DNA of 64,000 nucleotides, taken from positions 203,823 to 267,822 of the forward strand of contig NZ_JAFFJV010000005.1 of the NCBI RefSeq assembly GCF_016924645.1, in the 5' to 3' direction. This stretch comes from Rufibacter psychrotolerans (GTDB lineage Bacteria; Bacteroidota; Bacteroidia; Cytophagales; Hymenobacteraceae). Made by a program: the position numbers and the translations under genes. The notes below the pieces were generated by a model. That model was not told the origin of the DNA and did not search any database. It saw nothing but the letters and a program-made list of their open reading frames with translations. This document shows positions 31,668-39,557 of the stretch, one piece after another. Numbering within the stretch: position 1 is the stretch's first letter; every line of letters starts with the position of its first letter.

Positions 31668-33134
31668 TTAATGACGCACATTATGGTACACGGAAGCCAG
31701 GGCATTTGAGGTAAAGGTATTGGCGGTTTCCATATCGGCGTTGAAGGTTACGTCGCGGCCATTGAGGTAAACCCCGTAACCGCCGCTGTGGCTGATAACT
31801 GAGTTTCTCATGGTTAGGCTGCCGCCGTGGCTCACCACTACGCTGGTCTTCACGCCAGAGATAATATCGGCACCGCCGGCATAACTGATCTGCACGTGTT
31901 CCATCCGGTTAGAGGCGCTTCTGGTGTAAATCATGATCCCGTTCCAGGAGCCGGTTGTTTTGGAAACACCGGTGAAGGTGATTTTCTTTTCAGGGGTACC
32001 TACCGCATGGATGTAACCATCGCCAATGTCAAACTGCTGGTCCTCGGCTACTTCAATGGTGATGCCTGGGGTGAGCCTCCAGCCGGCATGCACGCCGATG
32101 AATCCAAGGAAGCGGTAGGGGGTATTGTCATTGAAAGCAGGCCAAACCACTTCATTGCTGCCCTCCACCGATGAGCGCATCACTTCAATTACGTTTCTGG
32201 CGTTGCTGCTGGTAAACACGCTGGCGGCATCCAGCACCGGCACATTGTTGGCCGCTAATTTAAGGGGTGCTTCTGCGTTGTGGCTTAAGGTATTGTTGGC
32301 AAACCCCACCAGGATGGAGCCATCGGCCAGGTACAGCCCGTGGCCACCGCTTTGGGAGATAGTGGTGTTCTTGATGGTTAAGCGGGCATCTTCGGTCAGA
32401 ACTATGTTGGCTCTGGCGGCACTCATCAGGTCTTCGCTGCCGCCGTACACTACCTCGGCGTGCGAGAATTCGTTCAGGCTGCTGTTAGAGTAGATCATGA
32501 TACCAGCCCAATAGCCTTTCTGAGCCGTTTTGCCGGTGAATTTAATCTTGTTCGTAGCCTCGCCCTTCGCGATTAGCACCCCGCCATCGCCGTTCACAGA
32601 CATTTGGGTGTCTTCCGCGAACGCAATGACCACGCCTGGTTTAACAGTCAGTTCGGCGTTTACGCCTATGTCCTCGTTCACCAGGTAATCGGGGAGGCTT
32701 GGATCGGCGATGCGGTTTTCCAGCACGGTTTTCACGTCTATGTCCTGTAGCACCACTGCCGATGAGGTGAGGGTCACCAGCACTTTGTCTTTAACCGACA
32801 CCTTGCCGTTGCTAACCGTTAACTCAGCCTCATATTCACCCGGCTGGTCTGGCAGGAAGGTGGCTTCTACGGTATTGGCCCCGGTAAGCGCGGCGTTGCT
32901 GTTGGCCGGCTTCTTGGTGAAGCTCCAGGAATACGTGAGCGGTTGGTTCTCGCTGTCCTCAGAGGCGCTGCCGTCCAGGGTAATGGTTCTGATAAACTCC
33001 ACCTGTTGGTCTGGGCCGGCGTTCGCCACTAGTGTGTTAGGTTTTGGATCTTCTTTGTCCTCTTTGTCTTCGCAGGCAGAAAACAACAATAGGGCAGGAA
33101 GAAGGAGCAGGAATATTTTTCTTAAAGAGAACAT
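31668..33134 (-). CDS. Lipoprotein with PKD domain and beta-helix repeats
   Basis: A 488-residue exported lipoprotein. Signal peptide with lipobox LFSAC (Cys21), followed by an acidic EDKEDKEDPKP linker, as in surface-exposed Bacteroidota lipoproteins. Residues 35-125 form a PKD/Ig-like domain (ANAGPDQQVEF, LDGSASEDSENQPLTYSW, PGEYEAELTVSNG). Residues 130-488 are two homologous right-handed beta-helix halves: each has a PGV-I-FAED/EVAED start, an I-FTG strand, a GSWNGIMIYTRS/GYWAGIMIYSNS turn, a YGGSEDLMS/YAGGADIIS turn and an ISQSGGHGLYL/ISHSGGYGVYL rung. Such helices bind or cleave polysaccharide, but no catalytic residues stand out. It is transcribed alone. Confidence 0.87.
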   Translation of the reverse strand: MFSLRKIFLLLLPALLLFSACEDKEDKEDPKPNTLVANAGPDQQVEFIRTITLDGSASEDSENQPLTYSWSFTKKPANSNAALTGANTVEATFLPDQPGEYEAELTVSNGKVSVKDKVLVTLTSSAVVLQDIDVKTVLENRIADPSLPDYLVNEDIGVNAELTVKPGVVIAFAEDTQMSVNGDGGVLIAKGEATNKIKFTGKTAQKGYWAGIMIYSNSSLNEFSHAEVVYGGSEDLMSAARANIVLTEDARLTIKNTTISQSGGHGLYLADGSILVGFANNTLSHNAEAPLKLAANNVPVLDAASVFTSSNARNVIEVMRSSVEGSNEVVWPAFNDNTPYRFLGFIGVHAGWRLTPGITIEVAEDQQFDIGDGYIHAVGTPEKKITFTGVSKTTGSWNGIMIYTRSASNRMEHVQISYAGGADIISGVKTSVVVSHGGSLTMRNSVISHSGGYGVYLNGRDVTFNADMETANTFTSNALASVYHNVRH

Positions 33135-33646
33135 AGTGAGTTGTTAAAAGTTGAACGTTGAGGGGAAAAACAAATCTTTTAAACCGGTGAGCTGGTCCGT
33201 TTTAGCGGTGTTTTATCTGAAACAGGCTAAAACCAGTTAGTGAAAGGCATGGGTATTTTGTCATTGATTTTTTGAAATCATTGCTTCTTTGTGGAGGATG
33301 CTTTTCTGATTAGCAGTTTGCCTGTTAGCTACTCTTGGGGGCTGCTGAAAGTCTGGCGCAGGCTAAAGAACTCTCAGCCTCAAGGATGCTAAGAAGGCAA
33401 ACAATTGGGTAGAATGATCTTTTCCATAGTAGCTAGTCCTGTGTTCGGGTGATTGAATAGGACAAATTTAGGCTACCAGACACGGGTATTTTTGCGCAAA
33501 AACGCTGGAAAATGTAATTAAGTAGTACTACGTAGTTGCTTCTTTAAAGCAGGCAACAGGAAATGAAGGAAGAGTTACCAGGCCAGCAAAGCCGCAAGTC
33601 TGAACCTGTTTTCTGAGGGTTTGCAAGACCAGGCTTGTAGGCGGGT
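33135..33646. other. Intergenic, 510 bases, palindrome copy only
   Basis: Upstream of the lipoprotein gene and downstream of the response regulator. Palindrome copy L is at 33191-33236. A perfect 10-bp palindrome ACTACGTAGT lies at 33527-33536. No gene or clear promoter was seen. Confidence 0.5.
33191..33236. repeat. Dispersed palindrome copy L
   Basis: CTGGT..TTTTAGC on the left pairs with GCTAAAACCAG on the right, around TGTTTTATCTGAAACAG. It lies just upstream of the lipoprotein gene start. Confidence 0.68.
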
Positions 33647-34288
33647 TTAATCAATAAGGCCTCTTTTGATGGCTTCTTTTACCAGGGCGGCTGTGTTTTT
33701 AGCCCCTAATTTCTGGGTTAAGTTGAATCTGTGCGTCTCTACCGTGCGCAAACTCAGGAAGAGTTTATCAGCGATTTCCTGGTTGCTGTGTTCCTCGGCC
33801 ACCAGCTTCAGGATTTCCTTTTCCCGCTTGGTCAGCGGGATCTCAAACATAGACCGCCGCTGGCCGGTAAGGCTTTCCTGCAGCAAGAGTTTTTTGATGG
33901 AGTCGTCAAGGTACTCCTGTCCGCTTGTCACTTCTTTGATGGCCTGCAGCAAGGTCTGCTGATCGGCGTTTTTCAGCACATAGCCCGAGGCACCGTTCCT
34001 TATCACCTGCTTCACCAAATGGCTATCGTCAAAGCTGCTGAAGGCGATGATCTTCACGCCCGCATTCTTCTTTAAAACCAGTTTGCAGAGGTCAATGCCA
34101 TTGATCTGGGGCATCTGAATGTCCATCAGCAGCACATCTGGCGGAGTGTGCGTGACATACTCCAATAACTCCTGGTGGTTTGTGGTACTCAGGACAACGT
34201 CTAACTCTGGGGTAGCAGAAAACATGGAGACCAAACCATTGATTACTACCTGATGGTCATCTATGATAGCCAGTTTAACTGAGTTCAT
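33647..34288 (-). CDS. NarL/LuxR-type response regulator
   Basis: A 213-residue regulator. Receiver domain 1-120 with acidic pair Asp10/Asp11, phosphoacceptor Asp56 (VLLMDIQMPQ), the SSFDD switch and Lys in YVLKNAD. LuxR helix-turn-helix at about 148-210 (LTKREKEILKLVAEEHSNQEIADKLFLSLRTVETHRFNLTQKLGAKN). It should be phosphorylated by the histidine kinase encoded directly upstream; their frames overlap by 14 bases. Targets are unknown. The lipoprotein gene downstream and the adhesin cassette upstream are on the same strand and are plausible but unproved targets. Confidence 0.93.
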   Translation of the reverse strand: MNSVKLAIIDDHQVVINGLVSMFSATPELDVVLSTTNHQELLEYVTHTPPDVLLMDIQMPQINGIDLCKLVLKKNAGVKIIAFSSFDDSHLVKQVIRNGASGYVLKNADQQTLLQAIKEVTSGQEYLDDSIKKLLLQESLTGQRRSMFEIPLTKREKEILKLVAEEHSNQEIADKLFLSLRTVETHRFNLTQKLGAKNTAALVKEAIKRGLID

Positions 34289-36242
34289 ATGCTTCTACTT
34301 CTAACCCGCTGGTTTCAAATTCTAAATAGGCACTCACACCACTGCCGGCCTCGGCTTCTACTTCCAAAGTACCATTGATGGCTTTTACCCGGCTTTTCAG
34401 GCTGCTCAGGCCTAAGCCATCACCTTTCTCCTGATGGCTGAACCCAATGCCGTTGTCTTCCACCGTAGCCGAAAGCACGTTGTGCTGGTAACTCAACTGA
34501 ACAATGGCCTTGTCTGCTTTGGAGTGCTTGATGATATTGTTGATGAGTTCCTGCACAATCCGGTACACCGAGAGCTCAAAGCTGTCTTTGTACCGCTTTA
34601 TCTCGCCCCAGGAATCATACTGTACCACCAGCGTTTTCTCATTGCTGATGTTGAGGCAGTACCGGCGCAGGGCTTCGTCCAGGCCGTGTTGCATGAGCAT
34701 TTCGGGCATGAGGTTATGGGCGGTTTTTCTTACCTCGTAAGAAGCCTCGTCCAGCAACGTGACTGCCTGCTGGTAGCCAATGTTCTGGAGAACCCGCTCA
34801 TCTTGCAGAGACAAACTGCCCACGTGCATTTTCACGGCAGCCAACATGCCCGCCACACCGTCATGCAAATCTTTGGCAATGCGCGTCCGTTCTTTTTCCT
34901 CTCCCTGCATGAGCGCCTGCAGCACTTCAATCTCCTGCACCTGTTGCAGCGCCAGCAGTTTTTCAGCGGCGGCTTTCTGTCGGTTGCGGTAGAACTGGTA
35001 CAGCAAGACAATGAAGAGCAACAGCACCACCAGCGCGAACACTGAGAGGTAAATCAGGTTGGTCTTTTTCTGCAGTTCCAGGCTGGTGTTGGCAATGGTA
35101 AGCTGCTGCTGGGCTATGGCTTTTTCCTTTTGCGAGGTCTGGTACTCCATCTCCATCTTATGGATGTTGCGCTTGTGCTCGGCGCTTTGCAGCGAGTCAT
35201 TGAGGGCCTCGTACTTCTTGCGGAATTCCAGGGCCTGGTACGGCTGCCGCAGTTTCTCCTTGATCTCGGCTCCCAGGTGGTACATCTGCCGAAGCTCTGT
35301 TTTCGCCCCAATGGAATGCGCCAGCTTCAGGCCTTTCTCTAAGTAGGTATTCGCCAGTTGCGGGGAACCCAGCAGAAACTGTACCCGGGCCATGCCCCAG
35401 TCGAACCGGAAGGCGTAATCTGGGTCTGAGTAGGTTTTCAGTATCTGGGCTCCTTTCTGGAAATAAGCCGAAGCCGAGTTGTAGTTCTTCTGGTCTATGG
35501 CCACTTCGCCCAGAATGAGGTAAGCATCCAGTTCATAGCTGGGGTCTTTGAGGGCTTTGCCGTACGCAATTACCTGCAGATTGTGCTGAATGGATTTCTC
35601 ATACTGCTTGAGGTGCTTTTCGGCGGAGGCAATGTTCACCAGACTGCTGGCTATCCCGAAGGAGTCCTGGAGTTGCACCGACAGTTTATGGCTCGCCGTA
35701 GCGTAATGCAGGCCTTTTTTGGCGTCTCCCAGCTCTAGAAAGACAAACGCCAGGTTGTTGGTGTAGCGCCGCACAAACGTGAGGCTGTCTATGGCCTCCG
35801 CAATGTGGAGGGCCTTGAGGTAATACGCGGCGCAGGAATCCAGGGCGCCTTTGTGGCCGTATCCATGCCCGGTGTTATTGTAGGCAATAGATAAGGAGGC
35901 GCTGTCTTTCATCTCCTTGCAGAGCTCAATGGAGCGGAGGTTCAGCTTCAGCGCCTCGTCATACTTGCCTTCGCGGTTAAGCACGTGGATGTAATAACTG
36001 GTGAAGAGCACCAGGCCGTACTTGAAGTTATTCTTACGGGACAGTTTTTCGGCCTGCAGGAAGTAATACCGCGCAGAGTCCAGGTTATCATTGAGCAAGT
36101 GCTTGTCTCCGGCCACAATCAGGCTGTTCACCTGCCGTTTCAGGGTTTTCTCGGCCAACAGCTGCATCTGGGCCTGCGCCTGTACCGTGCAAGTCAGCCA
36201 CAGCAATAAGGCACAAAGAAGACGATGGATTTTTATCTGCAT
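34275..36242 (-). CDS. TPR-containing sensor histidine kinase (HisKA_3 type)
   Basis: A 655-residue kinase. Signal peptide (1-25), then a periplasmic TPR-like helical region (about 35-345; repeats such as NNLAFVFLELGDAKKGLHYATASHKL), a coiled coil (350-395), one membrane span (396-416) and the cytoplasmic kinase: HisKA_3 with His460 in RIAKDLHDGVAGML, then an HATPase domain (NNIIKHSKAD, VEDNGIGF, GDGLGLSSLKSRV). This architecture is common in Bacteroidota and pairs with NarL-type regulators, as here. The ligand is unknown; the TPR region probably binds a protein. It ends inside the start of the regulator gene, so translation is coupled. Confidence 0.92.
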   Translation of the reverse strand: MQIKIHRLLCALLLWLTCTVQAQAQMQLLAEKTLKRQVNSLIVAGDKHLLNDNLDSARYYFLQAEKLSRKNNFKYGLVLFTSYYIHVLNREGKYDEALKLNLRSIELCKEMKDSASLSIAYNNTGHGYGHKGALDSCAAYYLKALHIAEAIDSLTFVRRYTNNLAFVFLELGDAKKGLHYATASHKLSVQLQDSFGIASSLVNIASAEKHLKQYEKSIQHNLQVIAYGKALKDPSYELDAYLILGEVAIDQKNYNSASAYFQKGAQILKTYSDPDYAFRFDWGMARVQFLLGSPQLANTYLEKGLKLAHSIGAKTELRQMYHLGAEIKEKLRQPYQALEFRKKYEALNDSLQSAEHKRNIHKMEMEYQTSQKEKAIAQQQLTIANTSLELQKKTNLIYLSVFALVVLLLFIVLLYQFYRNRQKAAAEKLLALQQVQEIEVLQALMQGEEKERTRIAKDLHDGVAGMLAAVKMHVGSLSLQDERVLQNIGYQQAVTLLDEASYEVRKTAHNLMPEMLMQHGLDEALRRYCLNISNEKTLVVQYDSWGEIKRYKDSFELSVYRIVQELINNIIKHSKADKAIVQLSYQHNVLSATVEDNGIGFSHQEKGDGLGLSSLKSRVKAINGTLEVEAEAGSGVSAYLEFETSGLEVEAYELS

Positions 36243-36425
36243 CCAAACTGGGGGTTAGCAAGGAAAGAAAAAATAGTTGTAAAGAGCTGGGTATAAAAAT
36301 CCTATAATTTAGAAGAATAAGCAAATAGAATTCTCCTGATGCTGCTTCAGAAAAACTGGTACGTCTCTGGCTACTCGTTTCGCTAGATTGACCAGGGCCC
36401 GCGCTAACGCAACTGCAACAAAAAA

Positions 36426-36478
36426 GCCATTCTGGTTTTGGGGCCGTTTTGGGTAAAACAGCCCCAAATCAGAATGGC
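36426..36478. repeat. Dispersed palindrome copy M (best preserved)
   Basis: Near-perfect long hairpin: GCCATTCTG + TTTTGGGGCCGTTTT, a three-base loop, then AAAACAGCCCCAAAT + CAGAATGGC. The outer nine bases are locus-specific yet fully complementary. It lies downstream of the OmpA-family gene, where it may also terminate transcription. Confidence 0.8.
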
Positions 36479-36497
36479 AACCAAGAGGAGCGGGTGA

Positions 36498-38480
36498 TTA
36501 TCGGATGATCTTGAACTCGGTGCGGCGGTTGAGCTGGTGCTCTTCCTCAGAGCAGGGAACGCCGTCTTTGCAGCGGTTCAGGAGGCGGGTTTCGCCGTAG
36601 CCTTTGTCTACCACGCGCTCCGGGGCAATGCCCTGCGAGAGAATGTACTTCACGGCGCTGGCGGCCCGCAGCTGCGACAGCATGAGGTTGTAGCGGTGGG
36701 TTTCGCGGCTGTCTGTATGGGAACTGAGCTCAATCTTGATGGTGGGGTTGTCGCGCAGCATGGACACCACCTTGTCCAGCTCTATGATGGCTTCGGGCCG
36801 CAGGTTGTGCTTGTCCAAGTCATAGTAAAGATTCTCCAGCACAATGGGTTGGTTGGGCGTGTCGCGGTCCATCACCATCTCAATGTGCACGGTGTCGGTG
36901 GCCACGCGGCAGTCGGGCATGATGTGGAAGGTCTGCGTGAGGTAGCCTCTCTTGCTGCCCCGGATGGTGTACGTCTGGTTTGCCTTCACCTGGAACAGGA
37001 ACTGGCCCCTGGCATCGGTCTCCAGCACCAGCGCGTTGGCGGTGTCGCCGTTCATGGTGATTTCCAGCCGAACCTGCCCCACGCGCTCCAGGCGGGCCCT
37101 ACCGGTGCGCGAAGGAACGCGGGCGTACGTAATGCCCGACAGCTTGCAGGGCACCTCGGTGGGTTTGAACCGGTAAATGTTGTCTGAGCCGGTGTCACCT
37201 TCGCGGTTAGAGGACAGGTAGCCGCTTTTGCCGTCTTTTTCGTAAATCAGGCCAAAATCATCGCGCGGCGAGTTGAAGGGGTAGTACAGGTTCTCCACGG
37301 GGCTCCAGGTGGCCCGGCTGCCCTCGGCGGAGAAAAGGTCCAGGCCACCCATGCCCAGGTGCCCGTCTGAGGAGAAGTACAGGGTGCCGTCTGCGTGCAC
37401 CACCGGAAACACCTCCTTGCCCGCCGTGTTAATCACCGGCCCGGCGTTGACCGGCGTAGACCAAGAGCCGTCCTGCTGGCGCTCACTGAAGTAAAGGTCG
37501 GTTTGGCCGTAGCCGCCGGGCATGTCTGAGGCAAAGTACAGGATCCGCCCGTCGGGCGAGAGCGCCGGGTGACCTACCGAGTACGACTCGCTCTGGTTGA
37601 ACGGAAACGCTTTGGCATCCTGCCACTTGTCTTTGGCGAAGGTGGCGCTGTAAATCTCCAGCCGGTTAATGAATTCATCGTTCTTGGAGTAGCGCTGCCA
37701 GTTGCTTTCGGTGAGGAGTTCATCGGGCAGGACCCGGTTTTTCACGCGCTTGGTGCGGGTAAAGAACACCTCGTTGAAGTCGGGCGAGAACGTGGCAATG
37801 GCGTTGTGGAACTGGGTATTGATGGTTTTCTCCATGGGCTTGATCTCGGCCCAGGCCGTAGTGCCCTTGCGCTCTGCGTAGTACAGTTGCAGGTACGGGG
37901 TGCCGGTCCAGCCGTACACTTTCTGGTCTGAGCCGTTGTGGCCCCGCACCCGGTCTGAGGAAAACACCAAGCCCTCGCGGTAGAAAACCGGGCTAAAATC
38001 GGCGTATGGCGAGTTAAGGGTGCTGTCTGGGATTACGTCTACGCCTACCGGACGGGCAATCCAGCTCATGGCCAGGTCGCAGGCCTTGGCCAGGTTCAGG
38101 GCCTCGGCGCGGCGGCCCGGTTCCCGCTCGGCGAACAGGAGGTAGTGCTGCTTGGCCGTGGTGTACTCGCCGTTCTGGCGGCAGGCATTGGCGTAGTACA
38201 GCAGGTTGATGGGCGCGGCTCCCGCAAACCCCAGGGCCTGCCGGTACCAGAACTGCGCCGAGCCCGGCTGGTTGATGAGCCGGTAGCAGTGCGCAATGCG
38301 CTCCGTGACGTGGAGCGAAGGCTGTTCTTTGTCCAGCAGCTTCTTGTACTCTTCCAGCGCCAGGGCGTAATCAAAGTTGTTGTAATGCTTGTCTGCCCTG
38401 GCCTGGCTCTGGGCCAGGGTGCCCACCGGCTGTACGCAGTGGACAAAGCAGAGCAGTAAAAAGAGATAAAGTACTTTCAC
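36498..38480 (-). CDS. PorE-like OmpA-family protein with TPR, PD40 and carboxypeptidase-regulatory domains
   Basis: A 660-residue exported protein, with a leader of about 24 residues (Cys is present but the lipobox is poor). Domain order: TPR-like helices (25-150), PD40 propeller (165-430; HPALSPDGRILYFASDMPGG, VVHADGTLYFSSDGHLGMGG), a carboxypeptidase regulatory-like Ig domain (about 450-535; RGQFLFQVKANQTYTIRGSKRGY), and a C-terminal OmpA domain (550-660; NLYYDLDKHNLRPEA, SSHTDSRETHRYNLMLSQLRAASA). The same order occurs in PorE, which anchors the T9SS to peptidoglycan. Here it is third in a cassette after a giant type B protein and a PorP/SprF gene, so it is probably a substrate-specific anchor paralogue rather than core PorE. 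Confidence 0.88.
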   Translation of the reverse strand: MKVLYLFLLLCFVHCVQPVGTLAQSQARADKHYNNFDYALALEEYKKLLDKEQPSLHVTERIAHCYRLINQPGSAQFWYRQALGFAGAAPINLLYYANACRQNGEYTTAKQHYLLFAEREPGRRAEALNLAKACDLAMSWIARPVGVDVIPDSTLNSPYADFSPVFYREGLVFSSDRVRGHNGSDQKVYGWTGTPYLQLYYAERKGTTAWAEIKPMEKTINTQFHNAIATFSPDFNEVFFTRTKRVKNRVLPDELLTESNWQRYSKNDEFINRLEIYSATFAKDKWQDAKAFPFNQSESYSVGHPALSPDGRILYFASDMPGGYGQTDLYFSERQQDGSWSTPVNAGPVINTAGKEVFPVVHADGTLYFSSDGHLGMGGLDLFSAEGSRATWSPVENLYYPFNSPRDDFGLIYEKDGKSGYLSSNREGDTGSDNIYRFKPTEVPCKLSGITYARVPSRTGRARLERVGQVRLEITMNGDTANALVLETDARGQFLFQVKANQTYTIRGSKRGYLTQTFHIMPDCRVATDTVHIEMVMDRDTPNQPIVLENLYYDLDKHNLRPEAIIELDKVVSMLRDNPTIKIELSSHTDSRETHRYNLMLSQLRAASAVKYILSQGIAPERVVDKGYGETRLLNRCKDGVPCSEEEHQLNRRTEFKIIR

Positions 38481-38520
38481 AATCTAATTCTTGCCCCAAC
38501 CGGTGGGGGTAAATGAAAAC

Positions 38521-38560
38521 CTGATTTTGGGGTCCTTTCGGCAAAACGGCCCTAAATCAG
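38521..38560. repeat. Dispersed palindrome copy N
   Basis: CTGATTTTGGGGTCCTTT and AAAACGGCCCTAAATCAG arms; the outer CTGATTT/AAATCAG pair is perfect. It is located between the PorP/SprF gene and the OmpA-family gene of one apparent operon, where it could attenuate or process the transcript. Confidence 0.7.
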
Positions 38561-38588
38561 CTTGTATGTTATTTCTTTGGCCAACAGC

Positions 38589-39542
38589 TCAAAAGTAGCG
38601 CGGAGTGAGCATGCGGCCATACTTCTTCTTCAAAAAATTGTAGCCCAGCGAAATCTCATGGCTGGAATAGGTGCTCAGCGGCGTGAGGGAGAAGTCATAG
38701 GAGTAGCCCACCCGGATGAGGGGCGTAGGGTGCAGCTCCAGCAGCACGGCCAGAGCGTTGCCCAGGCGGGTGGCGGTGGCAAACTCCCGGTTGTTGAACA
38801 GGTTCAGCGTGGTCCGGAAGGAGGTGCCCAGCCAGATGTAGTCGTTGAACATCAGGAAGGTGTTCACGTCCAAAGCGGCCGGGCCGTTGAAATCTTCCTT
38901 CAGCAAGACGCTGGGCCTGAACTTCATCTTGCGGCCAAGGTCAAACACCCCGCCCGAGGTCAGGAATACGTGGGGTTTGGGGTCGGTGGGCAGGCCGTCC
39001 TGGAAGAAAATCACGTTGCTCACAGACACCCCGGCGTAGTACTTGTTGCTGTAGAGATAAGCACCCAGTTTGGCGCTGGGCTTCACGGCCCGTTCTATCC
39101 CCTGCGGAATGGCGGCATCGTTCTGCTCATCTGGCTGCAGCAGGGCACCGTTGAGGCTTTGCTGCGTTACGCCCAGCGCCATGCCCACCGCCAGCCGGGT
39201 AACCGGCGAGAGCGAAATGCGCACCGCTGAGTTCACCGACACCTCCGTGAAGCGCTGCGCCCCCGCCCGGTCATTGGTGATGATGAGGCCGCCGGCCAGC
39301 TTGCGGTTCAGGTTGCCGTCTACGCTGAAGGTCTGGCTCATGGGGGCCCCTTCCAGCCCGGTCCACTGGCTGCGGTGCGACGCGCTGATGCTGCTGAATC
39401 CTTTGCTGCCCGCGTAGGCGGGGTTCAGCAACAGCCCGTTGAACATGTACTGCGTAAACTGAGGGGACTGTTGGGCCATGCCCTCCTGCGGCAGGCAGAA
39501 GCCCATAGCCAGCGCCACTATTGCTAGTATTCCTTTCTTCAT
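38589..39542 (-). CDS. PorP/SprF-family outer-membrane protein
   Basis: A 317-residue barrel protein with a signal peptide (1-23, MGFCLPQEGMAQ). The family start QQSPQFTQYMFNGLLLNPAYAGSKG is followed by RSQWTGLEGAPMSQTFSVDG and repeated amphipathic strands, ending in GYNFLKKKYGRMLTPRYF with a C-terminal Phe. SprF in Flavobacterium is needed for secretion of the type B adhesin SprB, and type B cargo genes are typically next to such genes. The giant protein encoded just upstream is the predicted client. An ATG three codons earlier (39551) is possible; 39542 starts the leader directly. The gap to the adhesin stop is 15 bases. Confidence 0.92.
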   Translation of the reverse strand: MKKGILAIVALAMGFCLPQEGMAQQSPQFTQYMFNGLLLNPAYAGSKGFSSISASHRSQWTGLEGAPMSQTFSVDGNLNRKLAGGLIITNDRAGAQRFTEVSVNSAVRISLSPVTRLAVGMALGVTQQSLNGALLQPDEQNDAAIPQGIERAVKPSAKLGAYLYSNKYYAGVSVSNVIFFQDGLPTDPKPHVFLTSGGVFDLGRKMKFRPSVLLKEDFNGPAALDVNTFLMFNDYIWLGTSFRTTLNLFNNREFATATRLGNALAVLLELHPTPLIRVGYSYDFSLTPLSTYSSHEISLGYNFLKKKYGRMLTPRYF

Positions 39543-39557
39543 TCTCCTCATTTTTCT

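Noticed and set aside
33527..33536. ACTACGTAGT as a fourth BlaI-type operator
   Set aside because: It has no spacer between the arms, lies far from the BlaI operon and downstream of the response regulator; it is probably a chance palindrome.
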